Part shown: positions 53,428-62,771 of the stretch, piece by piece
Layout: each line of letters starts with the position of its first letter
Position numbering within the stretch: the stretch's first letter is position 1
Assembly (NCBI RefSeq): GCF_001591265.1
Contig: NZ_BCUL01000005.1
Location: 1-64,000, forward strand
DNA length: 64,000 bases
Direction of reading: 5' to 3'
Origin: Moraxella atlantae NBRC 14588
Lineage (GTDB): Bacteria > Pseudomonadota > Gammaproteobacteria > Pseudomonadales > Moraxellaceae
Notes under the pieces: model-generated
The model's database searches: none
Told to the model about the DNA's origin: nothing
Seen by the model: only the letters and a program-made list of their open reading frames with translations
Position numbers and translations under genes: made by a program

Positions 53428-54459
53428 TCACGTAACAATTGCGGGCGCGTGTCTGTACAGATCCAACGGGGTTTTGTTGGGCTGATCGGGTAATTCGCGC
53501 ACCAGTTTGGGTACCAAATACCCAGCGCATTTTGCCAACAATTGCCAATAAACCTCCACCGCTTGTTCATCGGGGATATAAAAATGCGCCGCACCTGCAA
53601 CCTTGTCCAGTACATGCAGATAATACGGCAATACCTGCGCTTGCCATAAGCGTTCGCTTAATTTGGCAAGTGTATCGGCGTTGTCATTGATGCCTTTTAA
53701 CAAAACCGATTGATTGAGCACGGTCACGCCTGCCATTCGCGTGCGCGCCAAGTGGTGTAACGTCGCGTCATCAAGCTCGTTGGGGTGATTGGCATGAACC
53801 ACCAATACGATCTGGCAGCGGCTGGCTTGCAGACGGGTCAAAAGCGCGTCATCCAAGCGTTCGGGAATTACGACAGGCACGCGGCTGTGTAGCCGAATGG
53901 TGCGGATTTGCGGCAACGCTTCAAGCGTGTCTAAAATCTGATTAAGCCGCCGTTCGTTCAACGACAACGGGTCGCCGCCACTTAAAATCACCTCATGAAT
54001 GACAGGATGGGCGCGGATATACTCGCCAATCGCTTGCCAGTCATTGCCTGTCGGTAGGTTGTCGTTGTAGGCAAAATGCTGGCGAAAACAGTAGCGACAA
54101 TGCACCATGCATGCCCCTGTCACAGGAATCAGCACGCGTGAGGCATATTTGTGAATGATGCCTTTGAGCGGATTGGCGGCATTTTCGCCCAACGGGTCGG
54201 TGACAAAACCTGACACCGCAACGTTTTCGGCAAACGTTGGCAGCACTTGGCGCAGCAGTGGGTCGTGGATATCGCCGCGGCGCATTTTTTGCACAAACCG
54301 CCGTGGTACTTTAAGCGCAAAGCCACTGTTGGCATGGGCAAACACATCAGCAAACGCATCACTTGGTAGGCTTAATGCCTGTGCCAAGGCTTCGGGGCTG
54401 TCGATTAAATCAGAAAATGCGTCTTGCCAGTTTTTTTGTTGGTCTAAATGCGGTATCAT
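53428..54459 (-). CDS. epmB: EF-P (R)-beta-lysylation protein EpmB (lysine 2,3-aminomutase family)
   Basis: Radical SAM enzyme that makes (R)-beta-lysine for attachment to elongation factor P. The 343 residues have the CxxxCxxC cluster motif (Cys117, Cys121, Cys124 in TGACMVHCRYCFR), ILSGGDPLSLNERRL and the PLP lysine region near YYLHVLDKVAGAAHF. It is divergent from efp across 183 bp, which makes EpmB more likely than a catabolic lysine aminomutase. epmA is not in the window. Confidence 0.93.
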   Translation of the reverse strand: MIPHLDQQKNWQDAFSDLIDSPEALAQALSLPSDAFADVFAHANSGFALKVPRRFVQKMRRGDIHDPLLRQVLPTFAENVAVSGFVTDPLGENAANPLKGIIHKYASRVLIPVTGACMVHCRYCFRQHFAYNDNLPTGNDWQAIGEYIRAHPVIHEVILSGGDPLSLNERRLNQILDTLEALPQIRTIRLHSRVPVVIPERLDDALLTRLQASRCQIVLVVHANHPNELDDATLHHLARTRMAGVTVLNQSVLLKGINDNADTLAKLSERLWQAQVLPYYLHVLDKVAGAAHFYIPDEQAVEVYWQLLAKCAGYLVPKLVRELPDQPNKTPLDLYRHAPAIVT

Positions 54460-54642
54460 GGCGGTCTAACTATCACGTAAATGCAAACCGCGGCGCGTAT
54501 CGGCGCGCGGTCATCGAAACATGCTATTATACGCGCGTTTGGCAAGTGCCTACAACGCGGCAACGATTTTTCATGCGTTCGGTTTTCACGATGTTTTTAA
54601 CGCCTTTGTGGGCGAGCAATTGCTAACTTTTTAGGATTTATT

Positions 54643-55215
54643 ATGGCAAGTTATTCTACCAATGAATTTAAAGCTGGCTTAAAAGTCATGCTAGACGGCA
54701 ACCCGTATTCAATTTTAGAAAATGAATACGTCAAACCCGGTAAAGGACAAGCGTTTAACCGCGTCAAAATGCGTAACCTTAAAACAGGCAAGGTGCTTGA
54801 AAATACCTTTAAATCAGGCGATAGCCTTGAGGGTGCGGACGTTGTCGATACCGAAATGAACTATCTATACAGTGACGGTGAGTTTTGGCACTTTATGCAC
54901 CCTGAGAGCTTTGAGCAGCTACAAGCCGATGCCAACGCCATGGGCGATGCGCCTAAATGGCTCAAAGACAACAGCAACGAGCTATGCACCATCACGTTAT
55001 TTAATGGTGTGCCATTGAGCGTAACTCCGCCAAACTTTGTTGAATTGACCATCACCGAGACCGACCCTGGGCTAAAAGGTGACACCTCAGGCGGTGGCGG
55101 TAAGCCTGCTACGCTAGAGACGGGCGCGGTGGTACGTGTGCCGCTGTTTGTCCAACAAGGCGAAAAAATCCGCGTTGATACGCGCACAGGCGAGTATTTG
55201 GCACGTGTGCAATAA
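54643..55215 (+). CDS. efp: Elongation factor P
   Basis: Relieves ribosome stalling at polyproline. 190 residues; the modification loop VKPGKGQAF puts Lys34 at the tip, the residue beta-lysylated by EpmA/Epm[28 protein letters not shown] and [13 protein letters not shown] complete the family pattern. The epmB gene is divergent, giving target and modifier in one locus. A T-run terminator follows. Confidence 0.97.
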   Translation: MASYSTNEFKAGLKVMLDGNPYSILENEYVKPGKGQAFNRVKMRNLKTGKVLENTFKSGDSLEGADVVDTEMNYLYSDGEFWHFMHPESFEQLQADANAMGDAPKWLKDNSNELCTITLFNGVPLSVTPPNFVELTITETDPGLKGDTSGGGGKPATLETGAVVRVPLFVQQGEKIRVDTRTGEYLARVQ

Positions 55216-55247
55216 TTTTTAACGTTTAGATTGTTATCTTTAATACA

Positions 55248-55277
55248 AGCACAATCGGTTAAGATTGTGCTTTTTTT
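55248..55277 (+). terminator. Intrinsic terminator after efp
   Basis: AGCACAATC and GATTGTGCT pair perfectly around GGTTAA and are followed by a run of T. Confidence 0.9.
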
Positions 55278-55418
55278 GTACCCACTGACAGGGCGTAAAA
55301 GTTACAAACAAGCAACCATTGCGGCATTAACTAGCTATCAGATGGTTTGCAATTTGATAATTTTATGTTATAAATCCTTTAAAATAATACTATGCATGAC
55401 AACAATAGGAATTGAAGG

Positions 55419-55686
55419 AATAAACAACTTGCCATCGCGTTATTTTGCCTTGTGGTACTGGCGTTGGACGGCGTATTGTATTATGGCTAGCAGCGTGAAC
55501 ACACCGCGCGTGTGACTGCCCAACAGGCAACGCTTACCGTCAAGCAAGTGTTGAGTATCAAAGGCTTGATTGGCTCAGTTGCAAAAACTTAATCATGTGC
55601 CCGATGAGCTGACCGAAGTCATCAACACACCCAGTTATGACGTGCTCGAAACCATGGTTGGTGAGCTTGAGTGCCAGTTAAAGTAG
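55419..55686 (+). pseudogene. Collapsed gene upstream of telA (membrane-anchor N-terminus joined to a C-terminus)
   Basis: One frame from 55419 reads NKQLAIALFCLVVLALDGVL, a signal-anchor, an in-frame TAG, then EHTARVTAQQATLTVKQVLS and IKGLIGS before stopping at 55590. A second frame from about 55571 reads LAQLQKLNHVPDELTEVINT, then PSYDVLETMVGELECQLK and a stop at 55686. Codon usage is gene-like in both parts. AAGGA stands where a ribosome site would be, but the start codon is lost. I read it as a larger exported protein reduced by an internal deletion. IKGLIGS recalls substrate-binding/VWA proteins near telA, but I cannot confirm this. Confidence 0.5.
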
Positions 55687-55751
55687 CGTTAATTTGGCTT
55701 AAATTAAATTTTATTAATTTAAATTTTTATATATTTTTATAAGGATCTACC

Positions 55752-56993
55752 ATGCAAGAACTCATCCCACCCAAAAGCAACGCCACCCCCGTTATCACGC
55801 TAGAAGCACCTGAGCCTGTGGCAGTTGTACCACAAGACGAAGCCGACCAAATGGTCAAGCTTGACCAATCCAAAGTGCCCGAGCTTGATAAAAAGGTCAA
55901 TGACTTTGTCGCCGCCGTACTATCAAACCCCGTCAATACACCAACGTTTGATGAAAAAGTCAACGCCATTCACCAATTGGGCAGCGCGGAGATTCGGGCA
56001 TCGGCGCAGGTGTCCAATCGTATGCTTGACCGCCCTGCCAAAAGTGTAGACAAGGCATTGTTTGACAATTCGCCCATCGCCAAATCCTTGACCGAACTGC
56101 GCGGTGTGGTCGAAGATCTTGACCCTAGCAAGCAAGGCGCGTTGTCTAGCCCGCGCAAATTTTTGGGCATCATTCCGATGGGCAAAGGCGTGCAGGATTA
56201 TTTTCGCCGTTACGAGTCTTCACAGGCGCACCTCAACGCCATCATCGAAAGCCTGTACAATGGCAAAGACGAGCTGATTAAAGACAACGCTATCATCGAG
56301 CAAGAAAAAGTCAATATGTGGGCGTTGATGCAGTCGCTACGCCAGTACATTTATGTTGGCAAAAAAATCGACGAACGTCTTGAGCAAAAAATCGCCGAGC
56401 TTGAAGCCACTGACCCTGAAAAAGCACGCATCGTCAAAGAAGAAATGCTGTTTTATGTGCGCCAAAAAAACATGGATTTTCTCACCCAACTGGCAGTCAA
56501 TATCCAAGGCTATCTGGCACTTGACATGATTCGCAAAAACAATCTTGAGCTGATCAAAGGCGTGGATCGCGCGACTACCACAACAATCTCGGCACTGCGC
56601 ACGGCAGTGATGGTGTCGCAAGCCTTGAGTAACCAAAAATTGGTACTCGACCAAATCAACGCGCTCAACACCACCACCAGTAGCCTGATTGAATCGACCT
56701 CTATGCTACTCAAACAGCAAACCACACAAGTCCACGAAGCGGCAAGCACCAGTGGTATTGAAGTTGAAAAATTACAAAAAGCGTTTAACAATATTTATGA
56801 AACGATGGATGCGATTGACCAATTTAAAGTGCAAGCACTGGGCAACATGCAGCAGACCATCAATGCACTGACGCAAGAAGTGGACAAGGCACAACAATAT
56901 TTGGATAAAGCCAATCGCCAAACCACCATCAAAGAAGTGTCCAGCACGTTGCGCCTTGAAGATACATCAACGTTGGGTGAGGTTAAAATCTGA
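55752..56993 (+). CDS. telA: Toxic anion resistance protein TelA family
   Basis: 413 residues of the TelA/KlaA family, linked to tellurite and stress resistance. Predicted largely helical: FRRYESSQAHLNAIIESLYNG, ELIKDNAIIEQEKVNMWALM and later NNLELIKGVDRATTTTISAL are typical of the family, as is the coiled-coil C-terminus with VDKAQQYLDKANRQT. There is no membrane segment. AAGGATCTACC precedes the ATG. The preceding gene is a remnant, so telA is probably now transcribed alone. Confidence 0.9.
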   Translation: MQELIPPKSNATPVITLEAPEPVAVVPQDEADQMVKLDQSKVPELDKKVNDFVAAVLSNPVNTPTFDEKVNAIHQLGSAEIRASAQVSNRMLDRPAKSVDKALFDNSPIAKSLTELRGVVEDLDPSKQGALSSPRKFLGIIPMGKGVQDYFRRYESSQAHLNAIIESLYNGKDELIKDNAIIEQEKVNMWALMQSLRQYIYVGKKIDERLEQKIAELEATDPEKARIVKEEMLFYVRQKNMDFLTQLAVNIQGYLALDMIRKNNLELIKGVDRATTTTISALRTAVMVSQALSNQKLVLDQINALNTTTSSLIESTSMLLKQQTTQVHEAASTSGIEVEKLQKAFNNIYETMDAIDQFKVQALGNMQQTINALTQEVDKAQQYLDKANRQTTIKEVSSTLRLEDTSTLGEVKI

Positions 56994-57086
56994 CTCAGAC
57001 GGTATCAAAAATGCCAAACCATCTTCACAAATTGATTGTAAAACAAAAGGTTAGCAATCACCAGGCGTTATTGGTCATGTATTTTG

Positions 57087-58277
57087 TTACAAACCCATTG
57101 TGTTGGGCAAACACGCTACCACCTCTGCCACCCGTGCGGCAAGCTCACTGCGATCGGCAGGCATCACCGTGATATGTCCGATTTTGCGCTCGTCGCGTTC
57201 TTCTTTGTCATACAAATGCACGTGCGCGCCTGCCACCGCCGTTGCCGCTGCCAAGTCGGGATATTCGCCGATGATATTTAGCATGACCGATGGCTGAACG
57301 ATACGCGTATCGCCCAATGGCAAGCCTGCCACCGCGCGGATATGGTTTTCAAACTGACTGGTGACCGCGCCTTCAATCGACCAATGCCCGGAATTGTGCA
57401 CCCGTGGCGCGATTTCATTGGCAAGTAGCCCGTCTTGGGTGACGAATAATTCCAATGCCAACACACCGACATAGTCAAGGTGCTCAAGCAGTTTTTTGAT
57501 GGCAGCTTGCGCATCGGTGGTTAATGCGTCGCTATCGGGTGCAGGTGCGGTGGTTTTTGCCAGCATACCCTGATGGTGGTGGTTTTCAACCAACGGGTAA
57601 TACGCCACATTGCCGTGTTGGTCACGTGCCGCAATGATAGATACTTCACGCTCAAAGTGGATAAAACCTTCGGCAATCAGCGGTGCGTCGTTTACCGCGT
57701 CGCCAAGTTCTGCCCATGCCGCGTCGATATCGGCAAGCGTCTGTACGACAAATTGCCCTTTGCCATCATAGCCACCATGACTGGTTTTAAGCACCAATGG
57801 CATGCCCAATGCTTCACACGCGGTGTGCAAATCGGCTTGATTGCTGACTTGCTGATACGGCACAGTTGGGATATCTAGTTGATTAAACAACGCTTTTTCT
57901 TTGAGACGGTCTTGTGCCACTGCCAATGCGTCGGGCGGTGGATACAATGCGGAGGTTTGCGCCAATAATCGCGCTGAGCAAACAGGCGTATTTTCAAACT
58001 CTAAGGTATACACATCTGCGGCGTGGGCAAAATCTTCAAACTGCTCAGTGCTATAGACCTTGCCCAATAGACGCGCAGGCGCAAATGGCGCGTCTTCTAA
58101 AAATACACAGCGCAGCCCAAGCGGCAATGCGGCTTGCGCCAACATCAGTCCAAGCTGTCCGCCGCCCAAAATCCCGATGGTTTTGATGGGATAATGGGCA
58201 AAATTCACCGCATCGTTATCGTTGATTGTGTCGGCTGCATGTTGGGTCACGTCATCGGATGGTTGGCGGGTTGGCAT
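57087..58277 (-). CDS. purK: N5-carboxyaminoimidazole ribonucleotide synthase PurK
   Basis: ATP-grasp enzyme of purine synthesis that carboxylates AIR to N5-CAIR. TIGILGGGQLGLMLAQAA, the YTLEFENTP motif, KTSHGGYDGKGQFVV and EIAPRVHNSGHWSIEGAVTS are diagnostic. ATG 58277 has GGAG 8 nt upstream and gives 396 residues; an ATG at 58334 would add 19 more. The N-terminal 30 residues are an extension beyond the family core. purE is not adjacent. Confidence 0.93.
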   Translation of the reverse strand: MPTRQPSDDVTQHAADTINDNDAVNFAHYPIKTIGILGGGQLGLMLAQAALPLGLRCVFLEDAPFAPARLLGKVYSTEQFEDFAHAADVYTLEFENTPVCSARLLAQTSALYPPPDALAVAQDRLKEKALFNQLDIPTVPYQQVSNQADLHTACEALGMPLVLKTSHGGYDGKGQFVVQTLADIDAAWAELGDAVNDAPLIAEGFIHFEREVSIIAARDQHGNVAYYPLVENHHHQGMLAKTTAPAPDSDALTTDAQAAIKKLLEHLDYVGVLALELFVTQDGLLANEIAPRVHNSGHWSIEGAVTSQFENHIRAVAGLPLGDTRIVQPSVMLNIIGEYPDLAAATAVAGAHVHLYDKEERDERKIGHITVMPADRSELAARVAEVVACLPNTMGL

Positions 58278-58486
58278 AGGCGCGTCTCCGTGGCTAACTG
58301 GGGCAAGTTGGCGCGTGTGGTTGGATTCATGCACAACACGCCAACGCTGTTAAAAAGCTGCTATTATAGCAAAATCAACCGCGTGACATGGATAGGTTTT
58401 TCAAGCGTATTCATTGCACTGCATCGATTTGAATCAGCTAAATATGCAAGGCGCAATACACGATTTTGTCAGCGTTTGGATTATTT

Positions 58487-58678
58487 TCATGGATCATTTT
58501 CACAAGGAACAAATCCTTTGCCTACCAATTTAACTGTGTGAAAATTAACTGTGTGAAAAGTCGCGCCCGCATCATCAGTGACGACAACCAGCAAATTTTG
58601 GTCTGCAAAACTTTGCAGCTCTTGCATCAGCTGCTAAATGGTTTTGGTTCTATGTTCCCAAGGCACGATTTGGCTCAT
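58487..58678 (-). pseudogene. Possible small decayed gene with amber codon and 15-bp tandem duplication
   Basis: On the minus strand an ATG at 58678, preceded by AAGG, starts MSQIVPWEHRTKTI, hits TAG at codon 15, then continues QLMQELQSFADQNLLVVVTD and DAGATFHTVNFHTVKLVGK to a TGA at 58487-58489. Inside is an exact 15-bp tandem duplication (58530-58559) that keeps frame. The peptide looks gene-like but I do not recognise it. The rest of the 58278-58688 gap holds the purK promoter region and nothing else I can name. Confidence 0.35.
58530..58559. repeat. 15-bp exact tandem duplication
   Basis: TTAACTGTGTGAAAA at 58530-58544 and again at 58545-58559. Confidence 0.97.
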
Positions 58679-58688
58679 TTGTGCGACC

Positions 58689-59816
58689 TTACAAAATATT
58701 GCTAGTATTATGGGTCATTTTACTAACGTCTGTTACGGTTTTAGTCTGTGCAGTAGATGGTTGCGCCTTGGCTGTTTTTGACTTTGGTTTGCGTACAGGC
58801 AGGCTGATATGCGGCGGCATCAGCGTGTGTCCATCATCGTTTTGAATCGCGGCAAATAACTGCGACTCGCTGCGATACGGCACCAATCCCGACGGCACGA
58901 CAGTTTTGGCAGCGTCGTAATTGTGAATCGAATCATCAAAGAAAATATGCGGTGCAAAGGTTTTGAGCACGGCGGTTTTTTCTAGCCCACCCAGGAAAAA
59001 CGCCAAATCCACATTCACCCCCCATTCGCGCAAAGTCTTGATGGCGCGGACATCGGCAGGTGCGTTACGCGCGGTCACCAAAGCAATCTGAATGGGCGGT
59101 GTTGGCAATGACGTGGGCAAGCGGCGTTGTAGCTGCGACAGCTTGATCAAAAAATCGGCATACGGGCCTTTGTTCATCGGCACGTCACTCATGCGATCTT
59201 CAAAATCATGAAACGCCTGCAACCCCTCGGTACGCGACAGCAGCTCGCCTGCCTCATCAAACAGCACCGCGTCGCCATCAAACGCAATGCGTAACTGATC
59301 GGTGTCCAGCGCTGCCATATCAATCGGTGGTGCGTCCAAAATCGCACACGCACACACGCCTGCGTCGGTGACTTGCTGCGCGTCGGCGTGGTTGGTGGTC
59401 AAAAACAAATCAACATTAAAATCCGCCACATAATCTGCCACCCCCATGCCCGACGTAAACGCCGAACGGCTAATCGGCAAACCATGCGCGCGCAAAGCAT
59501 TGAGTACCTGAATGCCCGTATCGGGACTGTTTTTTGACATAATCACCACCTCAACCAGCGGCTGTATCACCGCGTCAAGCGTTTCGGTCTGTGGCTGATA
59601 ACGATTGAGGTTGAGCAGTGCGCGAATTAGTGGATAGCCCGAGCCTGTTTTGAGCGGCATATGCTCACGCGCTATCATATATTGGCGAAATTTTTCCACT
59701 GCGGTTGTCGGGTCATCGGCGCGCGCTTGCTCAAAAAACGCCTCAGATTCGGTCAAATCAAACAGCGCGGTCGCTGACACAGCAACAATCAAGGTATTAG
59801 ACAAATCAACAGGCAT
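58689..59816 (-). CDS. Cytosolic 5'-nucleotidase (PF06189-type)
   Basis: 375 residues. VEVVIMSKNSPDTGIQVLNAL, FDVDLFLTTNHADAQQ-like ADFNVDLFLTTNHADA, LRIAFDGDAVLFDE and the C-terminal DVDLAFFLGGLEKTAVL and IFFDDSIHNYD are the HAD-type motifs of the cytosolic 5'-nucleotidase family, which dephosphorylates nucleoside monophosphates. The aspartates of FDGD and FFDD are the likely metal ligands. The C-terminal 40 residues are Lys/Thr/Ser-rich. It is monocistronic by position and divergent from thrS. Confidence 0.88.
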   Translation of the reverse strand: MPVDLSNTLIVAVSATALFDLTESEAFFEQARADDPTTAVEKFRQYMIAREHMPLKTGSGYPLIRALLNLNRYQPQTETLDAVIQPLVEVVIMSKNSPDTGIQVLNALRAHGLPISRSAFTSGMGVADYVADFNVDLFLTTNHADAQQVTDAGVCACAILDAPPIDMAALDTDQLRIAFDGDAVLFDEAGELLSRTEGLQAFHDFEDRMSDVPMNKGPYADFLIKLSQLQRRLPTSLPTPPIQIALVTARNAPADVRAIKTLREWGVNVDLAFFLGGLEKTAVLKTFAPHIFFDDSIHNYDAAKTVVPSGLVPYRSESQLFAAIQNDDGHTLMPPHISLPVRKPKSKTAKAQPSTAQTKTVTDVSKMTHNTSNIL

Positions 59817-60035
59817 AATAAACGTTTAATCATGTTGTGTATATAATGGGTCAAATAAGTCATTATAAAGAATACCAACACAAAATTCAGACCGCTTTTG
59901 TTATGTCATCGTGACTGTACTTGCACCCAACGATTTTTGCTCACCAATCACCTTGCCACAACGCCACAACGCCACAACGACTATCGTTTTAGCCAAAAAA
60001 TCACACAAATTTGCCCGCTTAACGCCAGCGCGCAA

Positions 60036-60065
60036 TTGTGAAAGCCTAGAAAAATCTGCTATACT
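60036..60065 (+). promoter_or_regulatory. Candidate thrS promoter
   Basis: TTGTGA (60036-60041) and TATACT (60060-60065) with an 18-bp spacer, leaving about 60 bases of leader before thrS. The rest of the 316-bp gap 59817-60132 shows no gene or riboswitch. Confidence 0.5.
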
Positions 60066-60132
60066 ACCCCATTTAAGCGCGCATGATCGTTCGTAATACC
60101 AAGCAAGACGCGCAACGAATTAAGGAAGGGCT

Positions 60133-62067
60133 ATGGTCGCAATTCGCTTACCCAGTGGCGATATCAAACAATTTGACGGCGCAACCACCGTCATGCAGGT
60201 TGCCGAAAGCATTGGCGCAGGGCTTGCCAAAGCCACTGTGGCAGGGCGCGTGAACGGCAAACTGGTGGATGCCAGCGACCCGATCACCGAAGACGCCGAT
60301 GTGCAGATCATCACGCCTAAAGACCCCGAGGGTGTCGAGATTATTCGCCACTCTACCGCGCATTTGCTTGGGCATGCGGTCAAGCAGCTGTATCCTGATG
60401 TCAAAATGGTCATCGGTCCTGTCATCGAGGACGGTTTTTATTACGACATTTACAGCGAACGCCCCTTTACCCCCGAAGATATGGCGGCGATTGAGCAGCG
60501 CATGGTTGAGCTGATCAACCAAGATTACGATGTCATCAAAAAAATGACCCCACGTGATGAGGTCATTAAGGTTTTTCAAGACCGCGGTGAGACGTATAAA
60601 TTGCGCTTGATTGATGACATGCCCGATGAAAAAGCCATGGGCTTGTATTACCATCAAGAATATATCGATATGTGCCGCGGACCACACGTGCCAAATACAC
60701 GCTTTTTAAAAGCGTTTAAACTCACCAAAATGAGCGGCGCGTACTGGCGCGGTGATGCCAAAAACGAACAGCTACAGCGCATTTATGGCACAGCATGGGC
60801 AGATAAAAAACAGCTTGCCGCCTATATTCAGCGCATCGAAGAAGCCGAAAAACGCGACCACCGCAAAATCGGTAAAGCGTTGGATTTGTTCCACTTGCAA
60901 GAACAAGCCCCTGGTATGGTATTTTGGCATCCCAAAGGCTGGACGATTTACCAAGTGCTTGAGCAGTACATGCGCCAAGTGCAGCGTGACAACGGCTATT
61001 TGGAAATCAAAACCCCACAAATCGTGGATCGCAGCCTGTGGGAAAAATCAGGGCATTGGGCAAACTATGCCGATAACATGTTCACCACCGCAAGCGAAAG
61101 CCGTGACTATGCCATCAAGCCGATGAACTGCCCTTGTCATGTGCAAGTGTTTAACCAAGGTTTAAAATCATATCGTGACTTGCCGTTGCGCCTAGCGGAG
61201 TTTGGTTCGTGCCATCGCAACGAGCCATCAGGTTCATTGCACGGTATCATGCGCGTGCGCGGTTTTGTGCAAGATGACGCACACATCTTTTGTACCCATG
61301 CCCAAATCAAACAAGAAGCGGCAGATTTTATTGCCTTAACCTTAAAAGTGTATGAAGATTTTGGCTTCACCGATGTGCAAATGAAGCTCTCAACACGCCC
61401 CGAAAAACGCGTTGGTGACGACGCGCTGTGGGATTTGGCAGAAAAAGACCTTGCCGATGCATTGGATCATGCAGGGCTTGATTGGGAGCTACAACCTGGT
61501 GAAGGCGCGTTTTATGGCCCTAAAATCGAGTTTAGCCTCAAAGACTGTTTGGGTCGCGTGTGGCAATGCGGCACACTACAGTTAGATTTTAATCTACCTT
61601 CACGCTTAGACGCCGAATATATCAACGAACAAGGCGAGCGTGATGTGCCCGTGATGCTGCACCGCGCGATTTTGGGCTCATTTGAGCGTTTCATCGGTAT
61701 GTTGATCGAGCATTATGCAGGTTGGATGCCAGCATGGTTGTCACCACATCAAGTGGTGGTGATGAACATCACCGACAAACAAGCCGAAGCATGCCAAGCG
61801 ATTGCCGATCAGCTCAAGCGCGCAGGCTTACGCGTTATCACCGATTTACGTAACGAAAAAATCGGCTTTAAAATCCGTGAGCGCACCCTTGAGCGTATCC
61901 CTTATATGCTGGTGCTCGGCGATAAAGAAATTGAGAGCAACCAAGTCAATGTTCGCACACGCGAGGGCGCAAACCTTGGCACCATGAGTGTGGATGCGTT
62001 TATTGACTTAGTACAACAAGCTGTCGCCCAAAAAGGGCGGCTACCTACCCAACCCACACAGGAGTAA
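60133..62067 (+). CDS. thrS: Threonyl-tRNA synthetase ThrS
   Basis: Class II synthetase, 644 residues, cytoplasmic. TGS domain at 1-60; editing domain with [16 protein letters not shown]; catalytic core with zinc cysteine in [10 protein letters not shown], motif 2 ...[15 protein letters not shown] and motif 3 [19 protein letters not shown]-terminal anticodon domain from about 535. AAGGAAGGG lies just before the ATG. infC follows after 5 bp and its ribosome site is within the last thrS codons. Confidence 0.97.
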   Translation: MVAIRLPSGDIKQFDGATTVMQVAESIGAGLAKATVAGRVNGKLVDASDPITEDADVQIITPKDPEGVEIIRHSTAHLLGHAVKQLYPDVKMVIGPVIEDGFYYDIYSERPFTPEDMAAIEQRMVELINQDYDVIKKMTPRDEVIKVFQDRGETYKLRLIDDMPDEKAMGLYYHQEYIDMCRGPHVPNTRFLKAFKLTKMSGAYWRGDAKNEQLQRIYGTAWADKKQLAAYIQRIEEAEKRDHRKIGKALDLFHLQEQAPGMVFWHPKGWTIYQVLEQYMRQVQRDNGYLEIKTPQIVDRSLWEKSGHWANYADNMFTTASESRDYAIKPMNCPCHVQVFNQGLKSYRDLPLRLAEFGSCHRNEPSGSLHGIMRVRGFVQDDAHIFCTHAQIKQEAADFIALTLKVYEDFGFTDVQMKLSTRPEKRVGDDALWDLAEKDLADALDHAGLDWELQPGEGAFYGPKIEFSLKDCLGRVWQCGTLQLDFNLPSRLDAEYINEQGERDVPVMLHRAILGSFERFIGMLIEHYAGWMPAWLSPHQVVVMNITDKQAEACQAIADQLKRAGLRVITDLRNEKIGFKIRERTLERIPYMLVLGDKEIESNQVNVRTREGANLGTMSVDAFIDLVQQAVAQKGRLPTQPTQE

Positions 62068-62072
62068 GTGTC

Positions 62073-62594
62073 ATTAAGAGTTCAAATCGTTTAGAAATTA
62101 ACGAAGAGATTCGCGCCAAAGAGGTGCGGCTGGTCAAAGCCGATGGCGAGCAGATGGGCGTGGTCGATATCCGCACTGCCCTACAAGCCGCGCGTGAGGC
62201 TGAGCTAGATTTGGTCGAGATTGTCCCCGATGCCGAGCCCCCTGTGGTCAAGATCATGGACTACAAAAAGCACCTGTACGACCAAAAACAAAAAGCCAAG
62301 GAAGCCAAAAAGAACCAAAAGCAAACTCAGCTTAAAGAAATCAAGCTGCGCCCTGGTACTGAAGAAGCCGACTATCAGGTCAAGCTGCGTAAAATCGTTG
62401 AGTTTTTGGAAGACCAAGACAAGGTTAAAGTCACCATTCGCTTTCGTGGGCGTGAGATGGCGCACCAACAGATTGGTCTGCAACAGCTTGAGCGCATCAT
62501 CACCGATACCGAAGGGGTGGCAAACGTTGAGCAGCCACCTAAGCTAGAAGGTCGCCAAATCGGTATGCTACTAGGCCCAACACGCAAAAAATAA
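62073..62594 (+). CDS. infC: Translation initiation factor IF-3 with ATT start codon
   Basis: Prevents premature 50S joining and checks initiator codons. The start is ATT at 62073, 8 nt after GGAG (62061-62064); translation then reads [20 protein letters not shown], which aligns with the IF-3 N-terminus. Later in-frame starts (GTG 62124) would cut off the conserved INxEIRA motif. The N-terminal domain is followed by a Lys/Gln-rich linker and a C-terminal domain with [19 protein letters not shown]. 173 residues. A non-canonical start is the basis of IF-3 autoregulation in E. coli. Confidence 0.95.
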   Translation: MKSSNRLEINEEIRAKEVRLVKADGEQMGVVDIRTALQAAREAELDLVEIVPDAEPPVVKIMDYKKHLYDQKQKAKEAKKNQKQTQLKEIKLRPGTEEADYQVKLRKIVEFLEDQDKVKVTIRFRGREMAHQQIGLQQLERIITDTEGVANVEQPPKLEGRQIGMLLGPTRKK

Positions 62595-62667
62595 TGGCTT
62601 GGCTGGTAGATCTGCAATATATATACTGCCAGATACTGCCAGCGTAAAGGCTTAGCATATTAACTTT

Positions 62668-62703
62668 AACAGCGTCAATGCGATCATTGACGCTGTTGTT
62701 TTT
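62668..62703 (+). terminator. Strong terminator after infC
   Basis: AACAGCGTCAATG and CATTGACGCTGTT pair perfectly (13 bp) around CGAT, followed by GTTTTTG. It ends the thrS-infC unit; rpmI and rplT do not follow. Confidence 0.88.
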
Positions 62704-62771
62704 GAGTTGGTCACAGTGGGTTTGACCTATGCACACAACCACCACCACGAGCAACAGGAAAATCAGCAGCC

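Noticed and set aside
55231-55515. 94-codon frame after efp
   Set aside because: Begins within the efp terminator hairpin and runs through the pseudogene in the wrong frame.
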